NCBI RefSeq assembly: GCF_001522545.3
Contig: NC_031795.1
Coordinates: forward strand, 6,440,172-6,504,171
DNA: 64,000 nucleotides
DNA from: Parus major
Taxonomy: Eukaryota > Chordata > Aves > Passeriformes > Paridae
Direction of reading: 5' to 3'
Shown here piece by piece: positions 11,501-22,770 of this stretch. The notes under the pieces were generated by a model. That model made no database searches, was not told the origin of the DNA, and saw nothing but the letters and a program-made list of their open reading frames with translations. The translations under genes and the position numbers were made by a program. Position 1 is the stretch's first letter. Each line of letters starts with the position of its first letter.

Positions 11501-13952
11501 AGGCTCCAGTGCAATGGGCCATGGCCCTGGTCCTGTGAGAGGCAGCAGCACATGGGGCTGCCATATCATGAGTCCCATAGAGTGCTCAGCACTTTGCAAA
11601 ACCTGGACCTTGAACTCAGCAAATGTGATGCCCCTAAACATAGTTTAAAGACAGACACAGCCTTTCCTCCAGGAAGTCCACCTGGGAGCAGCAGGTTCCA
11701 AGGGGCACTCAGCAGGAAGCCACCCAGCTGGGAAGTGCCAGGTACTCTAGGGGCAATTCCCCACACCGCACCCACTTTTTTAAAGGAAAATAATTCACAC
11801 ACACTCTTATTTTCTACATCCACAGGAAGCATTTTTGACTAAACATTACCTGATCTAACTTGATTGGTCAAGCTGGCAAAAACATGTAAGTAATGGAATC
11901 TAATCCCAACATGGATCTGAAAAAGGGGCATTTGACACCATGCCATCCATGCATCCTGATGGTCACTGCACAGGACAGCTGTAGGGAAATGTGCTTCCTC
12001 CTCACACCTAGCCCTGCCCAGGACAGAAGCTGCCCCAGCTCTGTGAGGTTCCATCAGTCCAGAATGTTCCTCCAGAGGATGAACTACTTTTTCAGCCTCC
12101 AAGCAAGCAGGTGTCCTAGGAGACAGGGAAAATGGGATGCACACTGGGACTGCTCCAGTGCAATTCAGACTCTGTAAAGGGTCTGGTTTCATGCAGAAAT
12201 GAGTGGGGCAGCAGTGATTCCTGTGCTTCAGCAGCTGTGGGATGAGTCATAGAAAATCCTGAGATGGAGTCCAACTCATGGCTCTGCACAGGACAACCCC
12301 AACAATCCCTTCTGCCTGAGAGCATTGTCCAAAATGCTCCTCGAGCTCTGCTCTGGGAAGCCTGTTCAGTACCTGATCACCTTCTGGGGGAAAAAAAATA
12401 CACCCAGGTAGATCTGGGGTACTTTCAGCATCCCTGCCACCCACATACGGGCAAGCAGTTCAAGACCAGCAGCTGCTAGAATTTAATGGCAACAGTTCAG
12501 TGAAAGCAGGAGAGACAGTATCACCAGGGAGGGAGGGGGACATGGGGACAACCACAACTCCAGTACTGGAGGAGGGAATTCTTACCCCTGGCAGCTCTAG
12601 ACAGTGCCCCCAGAAGAACCAGCTCTGAGCTATTGGGAGAGGAGGAATGGCCTAGATTGGGTCTCATTAAGGCAGTTACATGGTTTACAAGCTTGTTACA
12701 ACATTGGAGCAGGGAAATGTGCTCGTCGCTTCGCTAGCTGAGCTAGGACAAAGCAGAGCCTGTTCCCCCAAAGGAAAAGCCTCGTGTTCAGCCGGGAGCT
12801 GACGTCAGCTCCTTTGGATGCACAAATCCAACAAGGCTGCAGGCACCTCGCCAGCTGCGGACTGGTGGCAGGGACAAGCTCCCATTTGCCTCTGAAGTGG
12901 TCACAACAGCAGGCTCACAGTGTTTCTTTCAGCCCAGCACAACACTGTGTTTGCAGGCACATACAAGACCCCAGGGTCTGGAGACCAGGAACGCTCTGCA
13001 TGCTCCTCACCCATTAAAACCATGCATAAAGTACCTAGCTTGGGAATTAAAAGCCTTCGAAAGGCAGCTTCTGAAGGACAGGGGAGGGAGGGAGGGGAGC
13101 TGTTTTAGTTTAGGAGGGTTTGCCTTATTCTGCCCACATCTTTATACTTCCAGTGCATGCTGCCATCCTCAAACAGCAGAAGCTGCCTCTTGGCACCAGC
13201 AAGCATTAACATGTGGCACAAGGCTTCAGTGCATTCCGAGCACAACTGAGCTGACGAGAAACTGGGGACAGATCCCTAGATACACCTACTATTCCCTGAA
13301 TTTAAAGAAAAAATAAATAAAATCAGTGTCTTATCTGAAAGGAAGTGCCCCTGAAAGCAAGGCTACCACATGTGGCACAGCAGCTCGCCAGCCTTCAGGA
13401 AGATGCTGGGAGCAGACACAGCATCTGTAGCCTACTGTAACAAGGACAAGGGCAGAATTACACAAGTCGTAATTCCCCGGAAAGATTTTACAGCTTTGCA
13501 GAGGAGGACAGATTAACCTGGTTTTTGCATTCTGGGCATTAAATGTAACTTTTTGAGCAACCTCTTTTAAGAAAACCCATTAAGGGAGGTTTTGCTTTCA
13601 CATAAGGAGAGAACTCAAAGTTAGAGCAAAATTTTGGTGGTTGTCATTGCAGCCAGGTGGGAATCACCAGCCCCAGCAGGAGAGCAGCATCTTGTGCTGT
13701 GATGCAGCACATGTACCAGCCTCTAGCCCACTTACCTCCTGCATACATAACAGCCAGCATGATGGAGGAGATCCAGGAGACTTTGCTGCTGGACGCATTG
13801 AAGATGACCTCAATCTCTTTGAAGAACACTGTGATAGATTTGGGGAAGGCATAGGAAAAGCCAATGGAGATGAAGGCTCCGATGACCACAGCCCATCCCC
13901 ATCCTCCTTCAGGAGGAGTGTATCCTACGGGGCCTCCAATGGCCGGTGGCAT
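8249..13952 (-). CDS. SLC16A1: Monocarboxylate transporter 1 (MCT1), complete coding region in four exons
   Basis: The coding sequence is complement(join(8249-8526, 8939-9802, 10269-10412, 13736-13952)), 1503 nt, giving 500 residues plus a stop. That equals the length of mammalian MCT1. All junctions are GT-AG in phase 1 and each splits a glycine codon. The start is fixed by an in-frame TGA 9 bases upstream and an A at -3. The family motif around GWGWAVV lies at residues 17-23. Lys38 (TM1) and the Asp308/Arg312 pair in the [10 protein letters not shown] motif of TM8 are present; in MCT1 these residues are required for proton and lactate transport. The large TM6-TM7 loop (about residues 197-245) is charged and differs most from mammals, and the acidic C-terminal tail ends KEEESRM. 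MCT1 carries lactate, pyruvate and ketone bodies with a proton across the plasma membrane, with basigin as chaperone. The head-to-head neighbour is LRIG2, as in mammals. Confidence 0.99.
8814..8905 (-). repeat. CR1 LINE fragment in SLC16A1 intron 4
   Basis: It starts with AGAATCATAGAATCATTAAG and carries the block AAAGACCTTTAAGATCATTA followed by CAACCCAGCACCACC. This is a different CR1 subfamily from the copy at 692. It lies about 30 bases beyond the donor of exon 4, within a 412-bp intron (8527-8938). Confidence 0.85.
8939..9802 (-). CDS. SLC16A1: SLC16A1 exon 4 (main transmembrane exon)
   Basis: This exon is 864 nt and covers residues 121-409. The acceptor is TCTCTCCTGCAG (AG at 9804-9803) and the donor is CTAG|GTAGGG (GT at 8938-8937). 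It encodes TM4 to TM11, the large intracellular loop, and the TM8 Asp/Arg pair at residues 308 and 312. Confidence 0.98.
9926..10102 (-). repeat. CR1 LINE fragment in SLC16A1 intron 3
   Basis: It carries GGAATCATTTAGGTTGGAAA, TCTAAGATCATGGAGTCCAA, then CATCCCTAAGTG and the TGCATTCCAACACCTGACC block. It makes up over a third of the 466-bp intron (9803-10268). Confidence 0.85.
10269..10412 (-). CDS. SLC16A1: SLC16A1 exon 3
   Basis: This is the 144-nt exon typical of MCT genes, covering residues 73-121. It encodes [20 protein letters not shown] and the following TM3 segment, up to YFCVGVIG. Its acceptor is TTGCTCAG and its donor is GGGG|GTAAGC. Both junctions are phase 1. Confidence 0.97.
10597..10824 (-). 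repeat. CR1 LINE fragment in SLC16A1 intron 2
   Basis: It carries ATGGTTTGGGGCTGGAAGAG, CTTAAAGATCACCTTG, CCATGGGCAGGGACAC, AACATTTCCAGGGATGGGG and AACTTCTTCCTAAATATG. These are consecutive CR1 3' blocks in reverse orientation. Confidence 0.9.
12245..12389 (-). repeat. CR1 LINE fragment in SLC16A1 intron 2
   Basis: It carries AGTCATAGAAAATCCTGAG, TGGAGTCCAACTCATGGCTC, TGAGAGCATTGTCCAAAATG and GGGAAGCCTGTTCAGTACCT. This is the subfamily also seen at 39797 and 46536. Confidence 0.85.
12795..12812. promoter_or_regulatory. 18-bp perfect palindrome containing a consensus CRE
   Basis: The 18 bases are identical to their own reverse complement and have TGACGTCA at the centre (12800-12807). TGACGTCA is the optimal binding site for CREB/ATF dimers. 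It lies in SLC16A1 intron 2, outside recognised repeats. Regulation of SLC16A1 through it is an inference. Confidence 0.5.
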
Positions 13953-13993
13953 CTTGAATCAAGTCGCCGATGACTCAGTTGGGGATCACAGAT
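13736..13993 (-). CDS. SLC16A1: SLC16A1 exon 2 (start codon exon)
   Basis: The acceptor is TTTGTCCTTTGCAG (AG at 13995-13994). A 41-base 5' UTR (13953-13993) contains no upstream ATG and has an in-frame TGA at 13961-13959. The ATG is at 13952-13950, and coding runs to 13736 with donor GGAG|GTAAG. It encodes residues 1-72, including the GGWGW motif and Lys38 in TM1. Confidence 0.97.
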
Positions 13994-16902
13994 CTGCAAA
14001 GGACAAAGTGTTGCCTCAGCAGAAAGCAGAATTCCTGCTCCTGGCATACAACTGCAGAGCTCAAACTCTGTTTGCAAGGCTGGCACTGCACCAGTGCCCC
14101 CACCACCATAAGAAAAGCTGATTCTTAAGGTGAGAGCACTCCAGGATCACCAGCACAGTGGGCCACTCCAAAGCACACGCTCAGATTGCAGCTGGCCTTT
14201 AAGAGCCCCAGTCAGCACATGTTTGTAAGCGACAAATTTAAGGCATGACATCCTGACCTAAGCTGGAAAGGACAGGGAGTGTCTGTGACAGCAGCCAGGG
14301 CTCATCTGCATGGGCAGAGCTCCCATAGCATCTCCAGGAGTGCCACCCCAGCACTGCAAAATCCCAGGAAGCCCCAGGCCACCTAGAGCAGGAGCTGCAT
14401 ACCATGGTTATTAAATCCAGACACTTAGGGGAAGTAAGCCTCCATGCATGAGCCTAACAGGACACCCCTATTTCTGCTGAAAAAGGGCAGTCGGGTGTCA
14501 CAACACACCCACCATTCCTAAAGGTCAGGGGCTGTGGCTAAACTTAGCCTGAGCAGTGACTAAGGAAAGGTCCCATATGCCACCAGGGAAGGGGGAGGTA
14601 GATGCACACACTTAGTCCCAGCAGAGCCTGGCTCCCCTGCTGTTTGACCCTGCAGGGCACCTCCTGACCCAAATGCATCCAAACCCTCCTCCTTGATCAA
14701 AAAGGCTATGGCAGGTTTCATAAAGCACCCAAGTATAAAAACAATTCACCTAAAAAGCTCAAAACCAGAAGTGACTAGAAAACAAAATAAACAGGAAAAT
14801 GTCATTCAGGCTTGCTGAAGTGTGGAATCCCCTTGGAGAGGCTGATTGGGAGCAATCCAGAGGCCATCAGGGTCAGGCTGCTCATACATGGGCCCACGCT
14901 GCAGCAGAACTAGATCACACTCCAGAGCTGCTGTTACTCCAAATGAAGGCTGGTCCAGGCAGCCGAGAGCAGCACAAGGCATCACAACAAGGAACCGTAA
15001 GAAAGGCAGCTACTCACAAACAAGGGTTACATCATGCAAAGCAACAGAAATCACTACCGGCCCCAGAACCCCTGTGCATCCCCAGGGATTTCAGAAGGCA
15101 TTTTCTGATGGACTGCAGAGCTCCTCAGCCTCAGAGATATGCCCACCCCACCCACCCCTATTAAGGGCCACCAGCCAAGGGGCAACATTAGGCTCCTTCA
15201 CTAGAACCCACTCCTCATTCAGCAGCTCTCTGCTGCTCAGGTTTGCACTTGAGGAAAAAGCCACCTTTGAGCAGGAGAGACTTTTCCAGAGCTCCTGAGG
15301 CCATTCCAGGCAAAGTGACAACTTCAAAGCAGTGTGGCGCTGGCTCAGAGAGGTGCAGCCTCCTATTTATAGCCTGTATCCGCCCCAGCTCACAGCGATT
15401 ACCATCTCATCCATGGCTGCTGACATGCCAGCACCTATTTGGCACACCCCTATAGCACACACTACAGGACTAAGGGCTCCTGCCTTCTCACCCACTCCAT
15501 GTCACTTGGTGCATATCCAAGGCTGGGATCCCGGTGTCCTGGTCGAAGCACAGCTGGTGATCCAGAGTCATGGGGAGATCCTGCTCCTTCCTACCTGGCA
15601 CTGGAAGTACTGGCAGCAGTTATCTGATACAGCACCAAGTTAGCCAGAGCCACCTGACACCTGGCCACAGTGATGCCTACCAGATGATGCCCCAGACCCG
15701 CATGGGGCCAGAGGAAGAAAAGCACAGGAGGTCGGTTTCTGCAAGCTGCTAAGACTGGTTTAGTGTGACCCAGACAATGATTTTTCTCTGGCAGGGTATT
15801 TTCCTGCATCCTGGCCAGTGCAACACATGACCATCACGAGCAGCTCCAAGCCACCCACCGCTCCAACAAAGGAATCATTGACAAGACGCTGCCCCTGGCA
15901 CGTCCGCAGCTGAACTATGCCCAGGAGCCAGAGCCCATTTCTTCCAATTTCCTCTCTGGGACTCACCAGGATGAGCCTGTATCTGTGGTGTCAGGCTGCA
16001 GGCAGATCCCCAGGCCAATACACCTGTGGGCACCCACCTGGGACACGCATCCACCGAGGAAACTGCCAAGCTCCACAAAGACTCCCAATGCAGTCTGGTT
16101 TTGGAACACAGAGAAGCCCACCCACCCACCATGAGCACTAGGAATTGTTGAACATGCCCTCCCCAAACAAGCTGCACACTGGAGTTTCTGCCGCCTCTTG
16201 CTTTGAGGCACACTGAGCTTTCACAGCCTTCAGTGAATCCTAGAGCATCATCCAATCACACCGATTTATCCAAAACATTTTTGAAAGCTGAAACTACCAG
16301 GTGCTGGCTATGAAAAGTCCCAGCAAGGAGTATAATCTACTTGTAAGCACTAATTAAAATTACAGGCAATAAAAGTCATCCGAGGCAAAGGCTGAGGGGG
16401 TTACAATGGGGATTTTCCCCTTTTGTTCCTGAGACATATACATTGGTTTAATTCTTCCACTGCTCCCAAGGAGTTCAACTGCTCCAAAATGACTGTGGTT
16501 TGGTTCATTTATTTTTTCTTCCCCTACAAGCAGCATTCCTCCTCCTGCGGGTGCTGAGGTGGCATCTCTCTGTAAAATAAAAGGCTTCTGGCAGGTTAGA
16601 CATGATCTCTCTTGCATTGCTGAGGCACAATGAAAAACCCTGAGCTGAACAAGGTTTTGAGACCAAAGATTCCCAAAGTCTGACGCCAGAGAGTTTACAC
16701 AAGGAGTTCTGCATGCCACAACACTTTTCCCTGAGTCACTGAAAATCCTCATTAAGTTTTAGAAAAGCTCATCCTTCAACTGCATTAGGCTTCTTTACAA
16801 TTTACTCTTTGCTCCCACACAGAAATACTTTCAAACAAGTGAGGAAAAAAAAAATAAAGCACAGGTAATGCAGCCAGCCCAACTGGAAAGATTACATCCC
16901 TT

Positions 16903-16952
16903 TTGCAAAAAAAGAAATTTAAAAAAACCCCAAAAAATAACAAAAAACGAAA
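16903..16952. repeat. A-rich low-complexity tract
   Basis: This stretch is mostly A with scattered T, C and G, made of successive A-runs of 4 to 7. No retrotransposon body could be recognised beside it. Confidence 0.6.
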
Positions 16953-19748
16953 ACCAGAACACATCATTATGACATTTCCAGCTGTTTTGGAAGAGCTGCA
17001 ACATGTAGAGATGTGATTAGAAATCAAATTCACAGCTGCCAGGCAGCTAGCTACAGTTTGCCCTATTAGAAAATAAAATAACCATATTTACAGTAATTAA
17101 GACTGATGAGACCAAGTAATGACTGAGTATCACAACTGCTCCCTATAAAAGTCCTGACTAATCTGCAGGAATGGGTAGCCTACAGCCACACTCCTCTGCA
17201 CAGCTATAGTGAGAGCAGGCATTGAGGTAATGAAGATGGTGTCACCTCAAAACAGATCCCCCCAGGAGACTAAAGCCCTGATATCTCCCAGGTCTCACCC
17301 ACAAGCAGTTATCCTTTCTCCAAAGGGGCCTGGAACAGTATGATTTCAAGACTTTTGGTTACATAATGCAGTAAATTGCTGCAGTTTTGAAAGCTCAGAT
17401 TGGCAGGACTCCAGCACAGAAAGACAGAAGCTCACATTTATAAAGTGCTGCAAATGCCCCAAAGTATTTCTGGGGCAAAGTCTTTATTAAAGTGGCTCAC
17501 AGTGCTCTTTTTTGAGGTCAAAGGAAGAGGGACATTCCCCCATCCAAGCAGAGGCCTTGCCCAGGCACAACACACCTTTGCCTCTACTCACACATCCCTC
17601 CAGCCCAAGGCTTCCCTACACTGGGCATGCATCATAGCAGGTGTGAAATCCACCATGGGTCATCCCAGCCCTGCTGTCTTTGCTTCTTGCTCTTCCTGTG
17701 CATCCAGCTTCTGAGATGGACATAGCACTGTCCCAAACAGGATCTCCTCAGCAAAAAAAATGTCCAGGCTATCCAATGGCCATTTGGGCCCCCTGTGCCT
17801 TTGTCAGCAGGACCAAGCCTTTGGCCTGGGAATGCCAACACTGAAACACCTAGGCCAGGCAGGATGGGCACAAAGCTGTTCCTTGATAGAAGCTCCTCCC
17901 AAAGGAGCTCTTCCCTCAAACCCCCAGCAGAAAGGGGGATGCTATTCTCCAGAAGCTTGTTCCCCATCAGCCCAGCCCAAAGAATTAGCTAAAAGATTAG
18001 CCACATCCACCCCTCCCAGCACAACCTCCCAAACCCAGCTCATCACAAGAGGCCCTTCCAGTGCTCAGCACAGGGCCATAAACATCCATGGGACATTTGC
18101 TCAACATGGGGAGCTGGCAGGCCCCCAACAACCCTTCTGATCCCTGAAAATAAACTGAGATCTTTTGCTGGGGAAATGAAGGGGCTTGGCAACCACCAGC
18201 TGTTCACAGCCAATAACATTCTACAGCTTCAAATTTGGACTTTTTTTTGGCCTGAAGCAAGATGAAAGAGATTGTCAGGAGTTAAGACACCACTTTCACC
18301 AGTTTTAAGCAGGTTTAGAGCATTATGCACAGATTTCTAATTCCAGCAGGCACCCACAGCCGGGGTTTAACCTGGCAGCACATGGCCTACGTGACTCTCC
18401 AGCACTTCCAAGGGCTCTGCACCAGGACAATAGTCAATTGAGGCCCTGCTCAGCTCCAGCCTTTGCTGCCGGGGTGAGCCAAGGTCAGCAGCACAGGCAG
18501 GGCTCACTCAAGGCCAGCAGCCCGCATGGGCAAGCTCAAGGTTTTGGCCAGAAGCAGCCCAGCCCACTCAGTGCCTCTTCCCACCAGGAATGGCCAACAC
18601 ACTCCCAGACATGCCCCAGTCTGTCGGCCCGGTGAGCCAACACCAGCGTGCAGACAGACAGACGCCATGGGGCACAGCATTGGCAGCTGCCCTTCTCCAG
18701 CTCCCCCACTGGCAGCACAAGCCTCGGCCTGCAGAGGCACAGATCATCCTGCTCACCCCATCAGGCACAGCCACAAACTTGTCCTGGACACTCCCAATTG
18801 GTCTCTCTGGTGGACACAGCCCCTCAGCCTCCAAAACACTCCCAGCATGGCACAGGGCATGAAAGGCTGCAAGCTGCCCTGCAAAATGAAACGTTGGGAT
18901 AGTTTGTTGGCAGCTTTGGAGGAAGCAAACCAACCAGAGAGATGAGCACCTATTTGTGACCACCAGAGAAGCTCCCATCTGGGCCTGCTGTGCCTGGCTG
19001 TTAGCATCAACAATGCTCAGTAAGGACCAAGCATCTTACTGGTGTGAGAAAGCACAAAATCAGGTTTAAGCAAGCTACCAACAGGCCCAAGGGAGAAAGC
19101 CTGGCTTATTTCTACACCAGAGCCTAGCTGTGGTCATGGCTCTTCTAGAGCCCTCAAGCCCAAAACCCTGCAGCCAGAGGGGGTTGCAGATCAGTTACAA
19201 GAATATTACGTGAAGCAAGCAGCTCTTGCATGTAGTCTGGGCTCACATCAGCTTTAGCCCACAGCACACCTAGAGTCCCCTCTTTAACTGCACCCCCATC
19301 CCTAGGGAAAGGGATTCTCATAGCACTCATAGCTGCCAGCCAAACCCGTGTCTCAGGAGGGGACAGGGGGTGCTCAAGCCCCTGTACAGGGTTCCCCAGT
19401 CACACCCTGAGCACAAGTCATGCTCTGCCAGGACACAGAGCTGATCCTCCCTGCACCAGCAGTGCTCAGGAACGCTCCCAGGACACCCTGTGCCTGCCCG
19501 GAAATCCTCAGAATGAGAAAAATGTAGTATGGAATAGCATTGGCATTCTTTCATTACAGACCCACAATGCCAGCCAGAGACAGCTCCGGGTGTCTTAGCA
19601 AAGCAGGGGGCTGCAAAATCACAAAAAGTCACAGCAGCCACCATCAAACAGAACTGGCTGTCCCTTCCCTAAGTGCAGGAGTCTGAATTTTGATCCCAGC
19701 CGCTGCCACATTATTGCTAGCTTCGAGCACTCAAACCACAGATGAATA

Positions 19749-19954
19749 AGCACCAGGATGGAGGTGGGACATGCACACCAAGGACCCAAAAGCACAAGGG
19801 TGGAGGTGGGAGAGGAGGTCACACCAAGGACCCAGGAGTACATGGATGGAAGTGGGACACTCACACCGAGGACCCAGGCCTCAAACCAGGACCAAGGCAG
19901 CACTGGGATGGAGGCAGGAAAGGAAGTCACACCAAGGGCCCAGTAGCACTCTGG
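19749..19954. repeat. Minisatellite, about four copies of a 42-60 bp unit
   Basis: Each copy contains a GGATGGAGGTGGGA-like block followed by TCACACCAAGGACCCAG. The successive blocks begin near 19749, 19791, 19837 and 19890. Copies differ by short indels such as the optional GAGGAGG/GGAAG spacer. It sits in SLC16A1 intron 1 and is a plausible length polymorphism. Confidence 0.8.
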
Positions 19955-22351
19955 TGATTGCGGTTTCAGTAATTAACTACAGCCGCACGTGGATTTTCCT
20001 TGGCTACAGAACTACACTGCAGCGGCTCTAAGGACACAGTGAGTCATATCGATACCACTGGTGAGAGGCTCCCACTTTCTTAAGTGTCTGTTATAGGCTG
20101 ATTCCAGAGGAGGAAATAGGAAAAGCCATAAAAGTGCAACAGTAGATTTGACCTACAGAGCTTAATGAGATGCGCCTCCCAAGCCTACGTGCAGCTTTTC
20201 AACTGCTCATAAAGGAGATACAAAATGACAGCATGAAAGTCACTGGGCATTTTCCACCTTAGCTGCCAGACAAATCAGGCCAACTGTGCCAAACAGAAGC
20301 CAAGAAAAAGTACATGCGACCATTCACACCTTTTCCAGGTAACACCTCCTGCAAGGGAACAATGTTTCACGCCTTCCCAAGGGACTAGGACAGCCACAGG
20401 CACCCCCACGACTTTGGCAGGGTGATCTGCCATACTGTAACAGAACTTTTTGTAATTAGGAGGTCCATCACCATCTAACACCAAGAAAGTTCCTTCCCAA
20501 CAAAGGCACCATCAGGAGCTTGGGGAGTTTCTTTACACCCAGCACACCCCAGCCGTTCCCTGCCCTGGCCCATTTCTCAGCATTGTTCCTTTCCTTCCAG
20601 ACACAGCCAAGGAAACCTCAGTGCAAAGACAACCAGGGAGAATCCAACAGCACTAAATTGCCTCACTTAGCATGAAAATGGGATGCCTGTGCACCACAAA
20701 AAGACTTAAGGCTCACAGAAAGGCACAAAACCCTTATTATACCTGCCTCCTTGTGATGCAACTAAGAAAACCCACCTTTTTCCTCAGAAGAGGCTTAAAG
20801 CTGGAGAACATGAATAACCATTGTGCAAAAGGTCCACCCTTAAAGGGCAGGGTTCGAGCACTCAGGGCATTTACTGTTTCAGGACAAGAATCCCACCTCA
20901 CTTGCCGCAGGTACAATTCATAACTCCCTTCTGATCTGCCTGTTCACACTCAAGCCCTCCAGCGTTGTTCACTTTCATGATGCATTCGTCCGCCTTTCAG
21001 CTGCAGGACTTCTACCCGACCTGCAACACCCAACCCGGGTGAAGCATTCTAGCAGCACACCTGGATCTCAATCCCACTGAGGTTCCCGAGCATCTCACCC
21101 TGGGGCCAGCAAACACCTGCCACAGGCCACCAGGCTTCAACCAGAGCAGACCCCAGGACCAGAGCTGGTAGGTGCTGGCTCTAGGAGCGTTCTGACAGCC
21201 CCTTGCTGCCCAGCGAGTGTAAGCTACCACCGGCCACCAGTGAACTCCAGCAGCCTCAGCTTTTTCCTGCTGATCACCGAAACGCCTTGCTGGCTGAGTG
21301 ATTCACATACCTGAGAGTGGACGCACGCCCCAAACCCATACGGGGCCATCAAGACCTTACTACCACCTCCTCCCTGAGGAAGGCAGAAGCAAGGGCTAAA
21401 GGCACCTCTCCTGGAGCCGGAACACGGTTCCACAGTCCATCCTGCACAACCAGCAGGGGATTACGGTGCTGAAGGACTTGGGTGACTCACCCACCTGAGC
21501 AGCCTCGAATGCCCGAGGTCCAGCTCTGAGCACATGCCAAGAGTAATCACCTGAAGGCCGGTGCGAGCGGCACCCTCATGTAGTGCTCACCCAGGTGCTG
21601 AAGGCCGCAGGAGTGCTCCCCATGGGGACGGGGGATACCCCCGTGCACCCCAATACCGCAGACCCACTGCCACGACACGGTTCCCACGCTGCTTCCAGGC
21701 CCTCCCTGCCTTTATCAAGAGCCAAACATAACGTGATTACCTCTTCCCTGCGCCCCAGCGCTTATCAAGCGCCCTCAAATGGTGCGGAGATTCCCCCGCG
21801 CGGCCCCACAAATACGCCGGGGCAGCGGTCTGAGGGGCCGGGCAGGAGCTCCCCGGGACAGGGCACCCACACCTCGAGGCAACTGGGCTACCCGGGCCCC
21901 CCCAGGCCACCACCATGCATCCGCACCGTTCGCCGGGAGAAGGAAGCCGGGGAAACCCTGACCCCAGGACGCTACTGCCGGTGAGAGGGACGAGGGCGGT
22001 CAGGGCAGGGTACTGAGGAATCCTCACCACGCGGCCATACCGGAGCGGGAACAAAACATGGCTCCCCCCACAGTTCGGGGGCGGCGGAGACCAAAGCGAC
22101 GGTTCCAACACAGCCAGAAACGCCGCTGTGGAACCGACCGGCCGCGCGACCGGCCGCGGGGGCAGCCCCCCACTCCAGGAACGGCCCAGGACCATCACCG
22201 GCTCCAGGACTTCTAAGCCGGGCCGGCAGCAGAGGCCCCGGGAAGCACGGGGCCGCCAGAGTTCGTGCGGCTCCCAGAGCCGGGGGCCTAACCCCGAGGC
22301 GCCCCCTCCCCGCTCCCTCGGCCGCCCGCCACGCGGCCGCCCGCGCCCTAC

Positions 22352-22395
22352 CTGCGGGTGCCGCCGCTGCCGCCAAGTGCGGCCGCCCCCGCCCC
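22352..22395 (-). other. SLC16A1: SLC16A1 exon 1 (non-coding), 5' limit uncertain
   Basis: On the minus strand the sequence ends CACCCGCAG|GTAGGG (donor GT at 22351-22350), a consensus donor inside the CpG island. Joining it to the exon 2 acceptor gives a short leader with no ATG. The transcription start is not visible; 22395 is a nominal limit just downstream of the TATA-like and GC-box cluster. Confidence 0.6.
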
Positions 22396-22401
22396 CGCCG
22401 C

Positions 22402-22409
22402 TATAAGGG
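22402..22409 (+). promoter_or_regulatory. TATA-like box on the plus strand
   Basis: TATAAGGG lies in the middle of the CpG island. The motif fits a TATA box better on the plus strand than on minus, where it reads CCCTTATA. It would direct transcription away from SLC16A1. Confidence 0.35.
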
Positions 22410-22468
22410 CGGAGGGGCGCGGGGGGCGGGAGCGGGGCGTGCGCGGCCGAGCACCGCCCCCCGCGCGC

Positions 22469-22474
22469 CACGTG
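22469..22474. promoter_or_regulatory. SLC16A1: E-box CACGTG upstream of SLC16A1
   Basis: A canonical palindromic E-box lies about 75-120 bases upstream of the presumed SLC16A1 start. MYC and USF act on the mammalian MCT1 promoter through such sites (established for mammals). Occupancy here is inferred. Confidence 0.5.
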
Positions 22475-22770
22475 CGCCTCGCCGGGCCCCCCCCGACCCC
22501 AGGAGCGCGGCGGGGCCGGGCCGGGCCGGGCTGGGCCGTGCGCCACTGCACGTACCGCCCCGGCCCCTCCGGGCCCCCGCTGGCGGCGGGACGGGCTTTG
22601 GGGCCGCGTGTGCCAGGAGGCCGGGCGGGATGGCACTGCCCGGCGCAACGGCAGCGCGGGACTTCCCTGAACTTGTCCCACGGAGTGACTCTGCTCAGAA
22701 ATTCCACTCGCTGGGCAGGAGCAAGGGGTCCCCTTGACTCTCACTGCCGGGCACTCATTCCTCCCTGGGG

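Larger units (their letters stand above)
10413..13735 (-). other. SLC16A1: SLC16A1 intron 2
   Basis: This 3.3-kb intron is bounded by GTAAG (complement of 13735-13731) and TTGCTCAG. It holds two CR1 fragments (10597-10824 and 12245-12389) and an 18-bp palindrome with a CRE at 12795-12812, listed separately. I see no other coding or RNA gene in it. Confidence 0.9.
13994..22351 (-). other. SLC16A1: SLC16A1 intron 1
   Basis: This 8.4-kb intron lies between the CpG-island exon 1 and the start-codon exon. It contains an A-rich low-complexity patch (16903-16952) and a minisatellite (19749-19954). No CR1 copy of recognisable length was seen. Its promoter-proximal end, beyond about 21780, lies in the CpG island. 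The open frames within it lack recognisable domains. Confidence 0.85.
21780..22720. promoter_or_regulatory. SLC16A1: CpG-island promoter of SLC16A1
   Basis: The stretch is very GC-rich with dense CpG, in contrast to both flanks. It contains repeated GC boxes (for example complement of 22385-22400), an E-box at 22469-22474, a TATA-like TATAAGGG on the plus strand at 22402-22409, and the exon 1 donor at 22352. It lies exactly where the long first intron requires the promoter. In mammals the SLC16A1 promoter is a TATA-poor CpG island regulated by Sp1, USF and MYC; transfer to this bird is inference. Confidence 0.85.

Noticed and set aside
20840..20870. GGTTCGAGCACTC resembling a tRNA B box
   Set aside because: No matching A box or cloverleaf can be formed upstream.
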